From Pseudomonas sp. UBA4617 (lineage in GTDB: Bacteria; Pseudomonadota; Gammaproteobacteria; Pseudomonadales; Pseudomonadaceae): DNA of 64,000 nt. The stretch is from positions 62,001 through 126,000 of the forward strand of contig NZ_DGIR01000005.1 in assembly GCF_002386445.1 (NCBI RefSeq), read 5' to 3'. Shown in pieces: positions 21,101 to 28,379 of the stretch. Within the stretch, counting starts at the first letter, position 1; each line of letters opens with the position of its first letter. The translations under genes were made by a program, and so were the position numbers. The notes beneath the pieces are model-generated. The model was not told the origin of the DNA. It made no database searches and saw only the letters and a program-made list of their open reading frames with translations.

Positions 21101-22417
21101 CGCGGCAATCGGCTGTCGATGATTCCTGTTGGGGTGGAGGGTCTTGTCAAGCTGCGTGAGTTACGTCTGAGCCACAATCGAATCGTCCTTGATGCGCAGG
21201 GTGACGCACGTCTATCGGCCCTGACGCGCCTGGAGCGCTTGCATCTGGATAACAATCCGCTTGGCCAGGCACCCACTGTCAGTGGGCTGCCGAGGTTGCG
21301 CGAGCTGTCGTTGCGCAACACTGGCCTGGAGGATCTGCCTGCGAGGGTGCAGACTCCATGGCGCGGTTTTACTGATTTTCGAGATAACCAGTTGCGCCAG
21401 TTGCGCGTGGAGCTCGTTGGCTTGCGCGAGCGCATTCGGCGCATGGCCTTGCACGACAACGCGCTGGAGGATTTCAACGAGTCGGAACTCAGCGATAGCT
21501 CAGCGTCGTCGCAGGAAGGGGGGCGAGGGCTGTCCTACCGCCATGCGCTGGTTGACGAGACAATCCGCCAGCAATGGCTGGCAGGCGCCACCGGGGCGCT
21601 GCGCGCTCACCGCGAGGCACTTTGGACCGGGCTGCAGGAGGAGCCGGGAGCCCGTGACTTTTTCCGCTTTCTCGCTGATCTCGCTCATTCCTCCGATCTG
21701 GCACGTCACCCTGGTTATTATCGGGCGCGGGTGTGGGAAATTATCGAAGCCTGTGCATACGATACTGACGTGCGTAGCGTGCTGTTTGCACAAGCCAGTG
21801 GGCCGCGTACGTGTGAGGATCGCCTGCTGTGGACGCTCAGCCAGCTCGAAACACGTGCTTCGGTGGTCAAGCTGACCCGCGACTTGCATGACGAAGGTGC
21901 ACAGGCTGCCCTGGTTCGGCTCGGGCGTTCCCTGTACCGCCTGGATCAGCTCGATCGGATCGCAGCCCGCCACGTGCAGCGAATGACCGCTGAGCCCGGG
22001 TTGTTCGTCGATGAACTTGAAGTTTACCTGACATACCGGGTGAATCTGGCCGACACGTTGCAATTACCACCGCAACCGCGCTCGATGCACTACCGCAGCC
22101 ACAGCGGTGTAAGCAATGCCGACCTCAACGCAGCGCGTATCCAGGTGAGGCAGGCCGAAAACCCCACGGCGCTCAGCGAAGCGTTGGCTACCCAGGACTT
22201 CTGGGAGGCGCATGTGAGGCGGCGCCATGCTGATCGATTCGAGCGCTTGGTAGAGCCCTTTTATGAACGCCTGGCGCAGCTCGAAGCGCGTGCCGAGGAC
22301 ACTGGCGAGTTGGTTTATCTGATGGGCAGCAATGAGCTCCGGGATGAGCTGCTTGAAGCTGAACGGCGGCTGATTCGCACATTGGCCCGTGCCGCCCATG
22401 GGTTGCCGGAAGACTGA
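18125..22417 (+). CDS. LRR and NEL-type E3 ubiquitin ligase effector-like protein with dermonecrotic-toxin-like N-terminus
   Basis: A 1,430-residue protein. Seen: an N-terminal helical region of about 950 residues resembling Pseudomonas dermonecrotic-toxin-domain (DUF6543) proteins, including a hydrophobic pair near residues 383-405 and 433-455 (LDLLGLAGLFVPALGWMMLA and VAEVVVGGAVFAAGAELAG); about five leucine-rich repeats at roughly 960-1080 (for example VVELDLRGNRLSMIP, LRELRLSHNRI, LERLHLDNNPL); and a C-terminal helical domain from about 1130 with GPRTCEDRLLW, where C1230 fits the catalytic cysteine of the CxD motif in NEL E3 ligases (IpaH, SspH). It would transfer ubiquitin to host proteins. 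No signal peptide and no secretion-system gene lies nearby. The ATG at 18125 has a weak AGAG; the frame is open from 18026. Codon use looks less biased than in its neighbours, which may indicate transfer (by eye). Confidence 0.85.
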   Translation: MPQLIRSDSVDALIARGLPAWICAASQDHLLALRRAMLHEQAIDHQVAQLRHAIPSLDTFASGLLQQALAGTPLNGIDVNKSTLKVVTLITLPTASPRLPPPQVKQVMAHDLLSAALQNFHESETTPSIFREARLLGPDKAPLNMSFERFAHLCRQLDIGQRYQALLRQKLQPGNPDAARESVDRLLEESLRARLEVAVRLALLKGHIDERSYLRMLPLCAAKPIVPADTATVIPRQLYLLGKPVQGVVTVEVRLSGMEEVDSVIAWLPNEPQTPVQRHDGWASLYQALCQKLRSQDYARYFSRFIGERDRVEFSYSLKKRHAAGPEASELDGRNLALDTPLFAHLRSQQLAKWFDDAAVLAVPTEAVDELDRRRRLTAYKQFGLDLLGLAGLFVPALGWMMLALTAEQVVEDIYEGYKDWQIGDRQAALEHMFAVAEVVVGGAVFAAGAELAGNALRRVAAVDALTPVCTSDGAIRLCQTDLPGYALPDSDLGIGQRETLEGVQRMRLHDATYVVEERAEGWVLCHPSRSEAQPIVLEHNEVGGWRHDLESPHHWQGSGHLLRRLGSALAEVPDELAEKLSLITGHDQARLRRLHLEGAKPPARLLDALLRFRLHEQFPRVKGAAFEELVALRQPHAQEGALLLMRDFPGLTSRCANELLELADDALVERLIERKRVPLALAEQARWAVRDSRLDRACAGLLQAQAVNDDCERLALALCYRSGKWPADTRVEIREAHGSGVKLASSGEPDASRLLVIVKQADRYRIEQSGQAPGDLLATLQALVEGAHSETDAAGQWHMDLARQAAQSRDSTAAMIGLAPPLGRVRPLVRLGDGRAGYPLSGRAESSGQALRRGIRQIYPTMSDAQYDRFLADLRARGIEPWGHFAALRTQLAALRESLRRWEQEAGGPLDRLRRRRLASRLRRCWRRKSNMGTEDGYILHVEGARVGSLPELPPGLDFSHVTQLTLRGLGLEELQQAFISRFPNVVELDLRGNRLSMIPVGVEGLVKLRELRLSHNRIVLDAQGDARLSALTRLERLHLDNNPLGQAPTVSGLPRLRELSLRNTGLEDLPARVQTPWRGFTDFRDNQLRQLRVELVGLRERIRRMALHDNALEDFNESELSDSSASSQEGGRGLSYRHALVDETIRQQWLAGATGALRAHREALWTGLQEEPGARDFFRFLADLAHSSDLARHPGYYRARVWEIIEACAYDTDVRSVLFAQASGPRTCEDRLLWTLSQLETRASVVKLTRDLHDEGAQAALVRLGRSLYRLDQLDRIAARHVQRMTAEPGLFVDELEVYLTYRVNLADTLQLPPQPRSMHYRSHSGVSNADLNAARIQVRQAENPTALSEALATQDFWEAHVRRRHADRFERLVEPFYERLAQLEARAEDTGELVYLMGSNELRDELLEAERRLIRTLARAAHGLPED

Positions 22418-22426
22418 ACTTCCGGC
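22405..22426. terminator. Hairpin over the stop of the NEL gene, convergent with glpD
   Basis: GCCGGAAG (22405-22412) pairs perfectly with CTTCCGGC (22419-22426) around a 6-base loop that contains the stop codon. Only 18 bases separate the two convergent stops, so it probably serves both transcripts. No T-run. Confidence 0.4.
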
Positions 22427-22435
22427 AGCAGTCCC

Positions 22436-23974
22436 TCAAGCGGCGCGGCCTTGGCCGCCCTGCGCCTGGCTGAGCTGAAGGTATTCGCGCAATGCCCGTT
22501 GTTCGGCCTCGCTGGTGAACAACCCAAGCTTGGTCCGGCGCCAGAGAATATCGTCGGCCTCCGTGGCCCATTCGACCTCACACAGGTAGTCGACTTCGCG
22601 GCCGAACAAGCCGCCCCCGATCGCCTGGCCGAGGTCTTCGGGGCCGTTGACGCCATCGAGCAATTGCCACACGCGGCTGCCGTAAGTGACCGCCCAGCGC
22701 TTGGCGATATCCACCGCCAGCCAGCCGTGGCGGGCCAACAGCTGGTCTACCAGTGCTTGCGCTGTACTCATTTGCTCGCCGCCCGGCAGCGGTGCTGTGG
22801 CTGTCCAGCTGCCCCGCATTTTTTCGAAGAACGGCTTCAGCTCGGCCATGGCCGATTCGGCCAGCTTGCGGTAAGTAGTCAGCTTGCCACCGAATACCGA
22901 CAACAGCGGTGCCTGGCCAGGGCTGGCCGACAACGCCAAGGTGTAGTCGCGGGTCACCGCCGACGGGTTGTCCGACTCGTCGTTGCACAACGGGCGCACC
23001 CCCGAGTAAGTGTGCAGGATGTCGGAACGGTTCAACGGCTGGTTGAAATGTTCGTTGACGACCTTGAGCAGGTAGTCGGTTTCTTCCTCGGTGATCGCTA
23101 CCTTGGCCGGGTCACCGCTGTACTCGCGGTCGGTGGTGCCGATCAGGGTGAAGCGCTCCAGGTATGGAATGCAGAAGACAATACGTTGATCTTCGTTCTG
23201 CAGGATATAGGCATGCTCGCCGTCATACAGGCGCGGCACGATGATGTGGCTGCCCTGGATCAGGCGAATGCCGTAAGGAGCATCGAGCTTGAGGTCGTCC
23301 TTGATGAAACTGGCTACCCATGGGCCAGCGGCGTTGACCAGGGCGCGGGCATGAATGCTCTGCAGGCTGCCATCGGCATGTTGCAGTTGCACCTGCCACA
23401 GGCCGTCCACGCGTTCGGCGCGCAAGCAGCGGGTACGGGTGTGGATATGCGCGCCGTGTTCGCGCGCCGCCATGGCGTTGAGCACCACCAGGCGGGCGTC
23501 ATCGACCGCACAGTCGGCGTACTCGAAGCCGCGGGTGATAGCCGGCTTGAGCGGATAGCCCGGGCCGAAGCGCAGGCTGCGCGATGCACCCAGGCGCTTG
23601 CGCTTACCCAGGTGGTCGTAGAGGAACAGGCCGGCGCGGATCATCCAGGTCGGCCGCAGGTGCGGGCGGTGCGGCAGCACGAAGCGCATCGGCTTGACGA
23701 TGTGCGGGGCTTTGCCCAGCAGCACTTCGCGTTCGGCCAATGCTTCGCGCACCAGGCGGAATTCATAGTGCTCCAGGTAGCGCAAGCCGCCGTGGATCAA
23801 TTTGCTGCTGGCCGAGGAGGTGTGCCGGGCCAGGTCGTCCTTCTCGCAGAGGAATACCTTGAGGCCGCGCCCGGCGGCGTCGGCAGCGATGCCCACGCCA
23901 TTGATGCCGCCGCCGATCACGGCGAGGTCATAGCAGTCGGCGAGCGGGGGCTGGGACGAAACGGGCTGGGACAC
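22436..23974 (-). CDS. glpD: Aerobic glycerol-3-phosphate dehydrogenase
   Basis: A 512-residue FAD-dependent inner-membrane enzyme that oxidises sn-glycerol-3-phosphate to dihydroxyacetone phosphate and passes electrons to the quinone pool. Seen: N-terminal FAD motif YDLAVIGGGINGVGIAADA, then HTSSASSKLIHGGLRYLEHY, and FGGKLTTYRKLAESAM. The GTG at 23972-23974 is preferred because AGGAGG lies 8 bases upstream; the ATG at 24016 has no ribosome-binding site and overlaps the operator region. It is transcribed as its own unit downstream of glpR, with a GlpR-type operator upstream. Confidence 0.95.
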   Translation of the reverse strand: MSQPVSSQPPLADCYDLAVIGGGINGVGIAADAAGRGLKVFLCEKDDLARHTSSASSKLIHGGLRYLEHYEFRLVREALAEREVLLGKAPHIVKPMRFVLPHRPHLRPTWMIRAGLFLYDHLGKRKRLGASRSLRFGPGYPLKPAITRGFEYADCAVDDARLVVLNAMAAREHGAHIHTRTRCLRAERVDGLWQVQLQHADGSLQSIHARALVNAAGPWVASFIKDDLKLDAPYGIRLIQGSHIIVPRLYDGEHAYILQNEDQRIVFCIPYLERFTLIGTTDREYSGDPAKVAITEEETDYLLKVVNEHFNQPLNRSDILHTYSGVRPLCNDESDNPSAVTRDYTLALSASPGQAPLLSVFGGKLTTYRKLAESAMAELKPFFEKMRGSWTATAPLPGGEQMSTAQALVDQLLARHGWLAVDIAKRWAVTYGSRVWQLLDGVNGPEDLGQAIGGGLFGREVDYLCEVEWATEADDILWRRTKLGLFTSEAEQRALREYLQLSQAQGGQGRAA

Positions 23975-24020
23975 GGGCAAGGCCTCCTGGGCACTGTTCA
24001 CATCGAATATGAACATTGAT

Positions 24021-24036
24021 GTTCGTTTTCGAAAAT
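24021..24036. promoter_or_regulatory. GlpR operator candidate upstream of glpD
   Basis: TTCGTTTTCGAAAA (24022-24035) and flanks form a TTTTCG/CGAA inverted repeat of the kind bound by GlpR, 48 bases upstream of the glpD GTG. A similar TTC-N5-CGAAAA core is found upstream of glpF at 27687-27700. A second half-site-like GTTCATATTCGATG lies between it and the start codon. Confidence 0.5.
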
Positions 24037-24153
24037 ACTAGCGCAATGGAAAGGCGGTCGCCAGTCAGTCTTTATAGAAAAAACTGATCAGATGACAATA
24101 AAGTGAACATTTACGAAGATGTTGGCGATCGGTTTGGGTTTTGCAGCGCCTGT

Positions 24154-24180
24154 AAAAACAAGCGCCGCGCGGGCGGCGTT
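24154..24180 (-). terminator. Intrinsic terminator after glpR
   Basis: On the minus strand AACGCCGC and GCGGCGCT pair through CGCCGC (24173-24178 with 24163-24168) plus flanking A-T and G-U pairs, with a 4-base loop, followed within a few bases by five T (24154-24158). It lies 47 bases after the glpR stop and separates glpR from glpD. Confidence 0.6.
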
Positions 24181-24226
24181 CGCACTAACAGGCGACATAA
24201 GGCTCATGGCATGCGCTCAGTGGCCC

Positions 24227-24982
24227 TCACACCACCTCGAGGCGGATCTTGTACTGGTTCAGCAGTTGCGTCAGCGCGGGGGTTGGCGCCTGGTCGGTCA
24301 CCAGGCAGTCGACCAGGCTGATCGAGCCCAGGCGTACCATGGCATTGCGCCCGAACTTGCTGGAGTCGGCGGCGAGAATCACTTGCCGGGCATTGGCGAT
24401 GATGGCCTGGGAAACCCGCACTTCCTGATAATCGAAGTCGAGCAGGCTGCCGTCTTCATCGATGCCGCTGATGCCCACCAGGGCAAAGTCGACCTTGAAC
24501 TGGTTGATGAAGTCGACACTGGCCTGGCCGACCACGCCGCCATCGCGACGCACCGTGCCCCCCGCCACCAGAACTTCGAAATCATCCTTGGCGGCAAGTA
24601 TGGCGGCGACATGCAGGTTGTTGGTGATGACTTTCAGGTGGTTGTGGTTGAGCAGTGCGCGGGCGATGGATTCGGTGGTGGTGCCGATGTTGATGAACAG
24701 CGAGGCATGGTCGGGAATCTGCCGAGCCACGGCTTCGGCGATGCGTTGCTTCTCGTCGCGCATCTGGTCGGCGCGCATGGCGTAGGCGGTGTTCTCGATG
24801 CTCGAATCATAGGCGGCGCCGCCGTGGTAACGGCGTAGCAGGTTGAGTTCGGCAAGCTGGTTGATATCACGGCGGATAGTCTGCGGAGTGACGACGAACA
24901 GCTGCGCCATTTCCTCGATACTGACGTAACCGCGTTCGCGTACCAGTTCGAGAATTTGTTGTTGGCGAGGGGGCAGATTCAT
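24227..24982 (-). CDS. glpR: DeoR-family glycerol-3-phosphate regulon repressor
   Basis: A 251-residue repressor of the glp genes, expected to be released from DNA by glycerol-3-phosphate. Seen: N-terminal DeoR helix-turn-helix (QQQILELVRERGYVSIEEMA then LFVVTPQTIRRDINQL) and a C-terminal sugar-phosphate sensor domain with NIGTTTESIARALL and GGTVRRDGGVVG. The ATG at 24980-24982 has AAAGGA 6 bases upstream, better than the upstream in-frame codon at 25018. It lies between glpK and glpD on the same strand. Confidence 0.93.
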   Translation of the reverse strand: MNLPPRQQQILELVRERGYVSIEEMAQLFVVTPQTIRRDINQLAELNLLRRYHGGAAYDSSIENTAYAMRADQMRDEKQRIAEAVARQIPDHASLFINIGTTTESIARALLNHNHLKVITNNLHVAAILAAKDDFEVLVAGGTVRRDGGVVGQASVDFINQFKVDFALVGISGIDEDGSLLDFDYQEVRVSQAIIANARQVILAADSSKFGRNAMVRLGSISLVDCLVTDQAPTPALTQLLNQYKIRLEVV

Positions 24983-25099
24983 GGGCGGTCCTTTGGGGCT
25001 GCCGGACAAATGCTGCAATGATGCCGCAGGACGCGAACTACGGCCAGTGGACTGTCGGGCTGGCCGTGGAGCATAGCTGCAAAGCTGAAAGGGCGGGTC

Positions 25100-25145
25100 C
25101 GCTGCGCGGCCCTATCGCGACACCAGACCCGCTGCTACAGAGACC
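25100..25145. repeat. Single REP-like palindromic element between glpK and glpR
   Basis: The core GCGGCCCTATCGCGACAC shares all but one base with the arm GCGGCCCATCGCGACAC of the REP pair at 44550-44622, and it lies in an untranslated gap, as expected for the Pseudomonas putida repetitive extragenic palindromes. Confidence 0.5.
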
Positions 25146-25167
25146 GCGTCATCCTGTTGATGGGCAA

Positions 25168-26667
25168 TCAAGCCTCGTGGTCTTCCCAGTCGCGCGTGCG
25201 CTCGACCGCCTTTTTCCAGCCGGCATACAGCTTCTCCTTCTGCGCTTCATCCAGCTGCGGACTGAACTCGCGCTCAATGATGGCCTTGTCGCGCAACTCG
25301 TCCAGGCCGCTCCAGAATCCACAGGCCAGGCCCGCCAGGTAGGCCGCACCCAACGCAGTGGTTTCGCGCATTTTCGGGCGTTCCACGCAAGTGCCCAGGA
25401 TGTCGGCCTGGAACTGCATGAGGAAGTTGTTGGCCACTGCGCCGCCATCCACGCGCAGCTCGGAAAGGCGCTGGCCGCAATCCTGCTGCATGGCATCAAG
25501 CACGTCGCGGGTCTGGTAGGCGATCGACTCCAGCGCGGCGCGGATGATGTGGTCCACCTTCACGCCACGGGTCAGGCCGAACAGCGCGCCGCGGGCATAC
25601 GGGTCCCAGTACGGTGCACCCAGGCCGGTGAAGGCCGGCACCAGGTATACGCCATTGCTGTCCTTGACCTTGCTGGCGAAATATTCGGTATCCAGCGCAT
25701 CGTTGACGATCTTCAGCTCGTCACGCAGCCACTGCACGGTGGAGCCGCCGTTGAACACCGCGCCCTCCAGGGCGTAGGCCACCTCGCCGCGCGGACCACA
25801 GGCGATGGTGGTAAGCAGGCCATGGGACGACTTTACCGCCTGGTCGCCGGTGTTCATCAGCAGGAAGCAGCCGGTGCCATAGGTGTTTTTGGCCTGGCCC
25901 GGTTCGACGCACATCTGGCCGAACAGCGCCGATTGCTGGTCGCCGGCGATACCGGCGATGGCAATACCGCTTTTCGTGTGGCCATACACCTCGGAGGACG
26001 GGCGCACTTCGGGCAGCATCTGCCGCGGGATGCCGAGGATCTCCAGAAGCCGCTCATCCCACTGCAGGCTGTGGATGTTGAACATCAGGGTGCGCGAGGC
26101 GTTGGTGTAGTCGGTCACATGTACCTTGCCACCGGAGAATTTCCAGATCAGCCAGGTATCGACCGTGCCGAACAGCAGTTCGCCGCGCTCGGCACGTTCG
26201 CGTGCACCTTCGACGTTGTCGAGGATCCACTTCAGCTTGGTACCGGAGAAGTACGGGTCGGTGACCAGGCCGGTGGCCTCGCGGATGTAGGCTTCATGGC
26301 CGTCACGCTTGAGTTGGGCACAGATCTCGGTACTGCGGCGGCACTGCCAGACGATCGCGTTGTACACCGGGCGGCCGGTTTCCTTGTCCCACACGACGGT
26401 GGTTTCGCGTTGGTTGGTGATACCCAGCGCAGCCACCTGGGCATGGCTGATGCCTGCCTGGGCCAGCGCCTCGACCATGGTTGCGCTCTGCGTGGCAAAG
26501 ATTTCCATCGGGTCGTGCTCGACCCAGCCTGCCTGTGGGTAGTGCTGGGCGAACTCACGCTGGGAGGTGCCCACCACGTTGGCGTCACGGTCGAAAATGA
26601 TCGCTCGTGAACTGGTGGTGCCCTGGTCCAGGGCGATGATGTAGTTCTTATCCTGGGTGTCTTTCAT
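25168..26667 (-). CDS. glpK: Glycerol kinase
   Basis: A 499-residue cytoplasmic FGGY kinase that phosphorylates glycerol to sn-glycerol-3-phosphate with ATP. Seen: N-terminal ALDQGTTSSRAIIFD, the switch region WVEHDPMEI and NQRETTVVWD, the glycerol-binding stretch GIAGDQQSALFGQ, and the second FGGY signature GLGAPYWDPYARGALFGLTR. Length matches GlpK (about 500). It is 50 bases downstream of glpF and precedes glpR on the same strand, as in other Pseudomonas glp clusters; the product feeds GlpD. Confidence 0.97.
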   Translation of the reverse strand: MKDTQDKNYIIALDQGTTSSRAIIFDRDANVVGTSQREFAQHYPQAGWVEHDPMEIFATQSATMVEALAQAGISHAQVAALGITNQRETTVVWDKETGRPVYNAIVWQCRRSTEICAQLKRDGHEAYIREATGLVTDPYFSGTKLKWILDNVEGARERAERGELLFGTVDTWLIWKFSGGKVHVTDYTNASRTLMFNIHSLQWDERLLEILGIPRQMLPEVRPSSEVYGHTKSGIAIAGIAGDQQSALFGQMCVEPGQAKNTYGTGCFLLMNTGDQAVKSSHGLLTTIACGPRGEVAYALEGAVFNGGSTVQWLRDELKIVNDALDTEYFASKVKDSNGVYLVPAFTGLGAPYWDPYARGALFGLTRGVKVDHIIRAALESIAYQTRDVLDAMQQDCGQRLSELRVDGGAVANNFLMQFQADILGTCVERPKMRETTALGAAYLAGLACGFWSGLDELRDKAIIEREFSPQLDEAQKEKLYAGWKKAVERTRDWEDHEA

Positions 26668-26717
26668 GGTCGTAGGCCTTGCGCAATTGGGGGGTCAGGG
26701 CGGGCATGGTGCCGGCA

Positions 26718-27569
26718 TCAGTTGACTTGAGTATCGCCCTGGCGATTGTCGTTTGTCTCAGCTTCCACGGCGGCTGCTGTCGGCAGGTTCCGGGCGATCA
26801 GGCCGCGATAGGTCGCGGCACCCAGGCAGGCGCCAAGTATCGGTGCGAACACCGGAACCAGGAAATAAGGCATGTCTCGACCGCCAGTGAAGGCGATTTC
26901 GCCCCAGCCGGCCAGGAAGGTCATGAGTTTTGGCCCGAAGTCACGGGCCGGGTTCATGGCGAAGCCGGTCAGCGGGCCCATGGAGCTGCCGATCACGGCG
27001 ATCAACAGGCCAATCAGCAAGGGAGCCATGGCGCCACGCGGCAGGCCGTTGTTGTCGTCGGTCAAGGCCATGATCACGGCCATCAGCACGGCGGTGATGA
27101 TCACTTCGACGAGGAACGCCTGGCCAGTGGACAGTGACGGATGCGGGTAGGTGGAGAATACCGAGGCCAGTTCGAGGCTGGCTTCGCTGCCGCGCAACAT
27201 GGCGTGGGCCTGTTCGAAATCGAAGAACAGGTTGCTGTACAGGGTGTAGACCAGCGCCGCGCCACAGAATGCGCCGCACACCTGGGCCAACATGTAGAAG
27301 GGCAGCTTGCGCTTGTCGAAACCGGCGAACAGGGTAAGGGCAATGCTCACTGCCGGGTTCAGGTGTGCGCCGGAAATGCCGGCGGTAAGGTAGATCGCCA
27401 TGCTGACGCCTACACCCCAGATGATACTGATTTCCCACAGGCCGAAGCTGGCGCCCGCGACCTTGAGCGCTGCGACGCAGCCGGTACCGAAGAAGATGAG
27501 CAGGGCGGTGCCGAGGAATTCGGCCAGGCACTGGCTGGACAGCGTGGGTTGGCGTAGAGCAGTCGTCAT
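26718..27569 (-). CDS. glpF: Glycerol facilitator (aquaglyceroporin)
   Basis: A 283-residue inner-membrane channel of the MIP family that lets glycerol diffuse in. Seen: both NPA boxes, HLNPAVSIAL and FAMNPARDFGPK, in half-helices between six hydrophobic segments; the Asp after the second NPAR box is the glyceroporin-type residue. It is the first gene of glpF-glpK, and a GlpR-like site lies upstream. Confidence 0.95.
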   Translation of the reverse strand: MTTALRQPTLSSQCLAEFLGTALLIFFGTGCVAALKVAGASFGLWEISIIWGVGVSMAIYLTAGISGAHLNPAVSIALTLFAGFDKRKLPFYMLAQVCGAFCGAALVYTLYSNLFFDFEQAHAMLRGSEASLELASVFSTYPHPSLSTGQAFLVEVIITAVLMAVIMALTDDNNGLPRGAMAPLLIGLLIAVIGSSMGPLTGFAMNPARDFGPKLMTFLAGWGEIAFTGGRDMPYFLVPVFAPILGACLGAATYRGLIARNLPTAAAVEAETNDNRQGDTQVN

Positions 27570-27872
27570 GTATGACCTCGTTTTTGTTTTGTTGTGAGGC
27601 GCGTGGCGCTCGACAGCAAAGCCCGGAGTCTATCCCCATTGAACCCAGGCTGATGTGGGAAACGCACCTTAAAAGTGCATCATTTATTCAGAAACGAAAA
27701 AATATAGACAAGAAACGCTGATGTCAAAGGTCGAAAGTGAACGGTCGGTCACGATATGGCTGATTGTTTGAGGTGCGGATACCGTGCTAGACGGGCGCGT
27801 TTGCCATACGCTGGCTGCGCTGCGGGAATTACCCTAAAGTAGCCGCCGAGCCGTTCTGACCGGAGCCCCTGC
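27570..27872. promoter_or_regulatory. Divergent region between glpF and ybaK
   Basis: This 303-base divergent region has no gene. The part nearest glpF (27670-27720) is AT-rich and holds a GlpR-like motif; GCAC and GTGC flank a 7-base AT-rich spacer at 27664-27678. No promoter could be fixed for ybaK. Confidence 0.4.
27687..27700. promoter_or_regulatory. GlpR operator candidate upstream of glpF
   Basis: TTCAGAAACGAAAA shares the TTC-N5-CGAAAA pattern with the glpD upstream site (TTCGTTTTCGAAAA), as expected if one repressor, GlpR, controls both transcripts. It is 118 bases upstream of the glpF ATG. Confidence 0.4.
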
Positions 27873-28343
27873 ATGACCCCCGCCCTAGACCTGTTGAAGA
27901 AACACCGCGCGGAACACCGTGTGCACAGTTACGAACATGACCCCAAGTCGACGTCGTACGGCCTGGAGGCGGCGGAAAAACTAGGACTCGATCCGCAGCA
28001 GGTGTTCAAGACCCTGCTGGCAAGCAGCGAGAAGGGCGAGTTGCTGGTGGCGGTGGTGCCGGTGGTCGGCACGCTGGACCTCAAGGCCCTGGCCCATGCT
28101 GCCGGAGTGAAGAAGTGCGAGATGGCCGACCCGGCGGTGGCACAGCGGGCTACCGGGTACCTGGTGGGTGGCATCAGCCCGTTGGGGCAGAAGAAGCGCC
28201 TGCGCACCTTTATCGACGATTCGGCGCAGCAGTTTGCAACCATCCATGTCAGTGCTGGGCGGCGTGGGTTGGAGGTAGAGCTGGCGGCGGCGGTATTGGC
28301 CGAATATACCCGGGGCCAGTTTGCCGGTATTGGTCGGGGCTGA
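27873..28343 (+). CDS. ybaK: YbaK/EbsC-family Cys-tRNA(Pro)/Cys-tRNA(Cys) deacylase
   Basis: A 156-residue cytoplasmic trans-editing enzyme that hydrolyses Cys mischarged on tRNA-Pro. Seen: the YbaK fold, with PQQVFKTLLASSEKGELLVA followed by VVPVVGTLDLKALA, a conserved lysine in the KTL segment, and GYLVGGISPLGQKKRLRTFI. Length fits YbaK (about 159). It is transcribed alone and meets the ABC ATPase gene tail to tail over a hairpin. Confidence 0.9.
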   Translation: MTPALDLLKKHRAEHRVHSYEHDPKSTSYGLEAAEKLGLDPQQVFKTLLASSEKGELLVAVVPVVGTLDLKALAHAAGVKKCEMADPAVAQRATGYLVGGISPLGQKKRLRTFIDDSAQQFATIHVSAGRRGLEVELAAAVLAEYTRGQFAGIGRG

Positions 28344-28350
28344 GAAACCT

Positions 28351-28369
28351 GGGGCCGCAAGGCGGCCCC
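28351..28369. terminator. Hairpin between convergent ybaK and ABC ATPase genes
   Basis: GGGGCCGC (28351-28358) pairs perfectly with GCGGCCCC (28362-28369) with a 3-base loop. It sits in the 36-base gap between two stops; there is no T-run, but it is GC-rich enough to act in both directions. Confidence 0.5.
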
Positions 28370-28379
28370 AAACGCTGTA

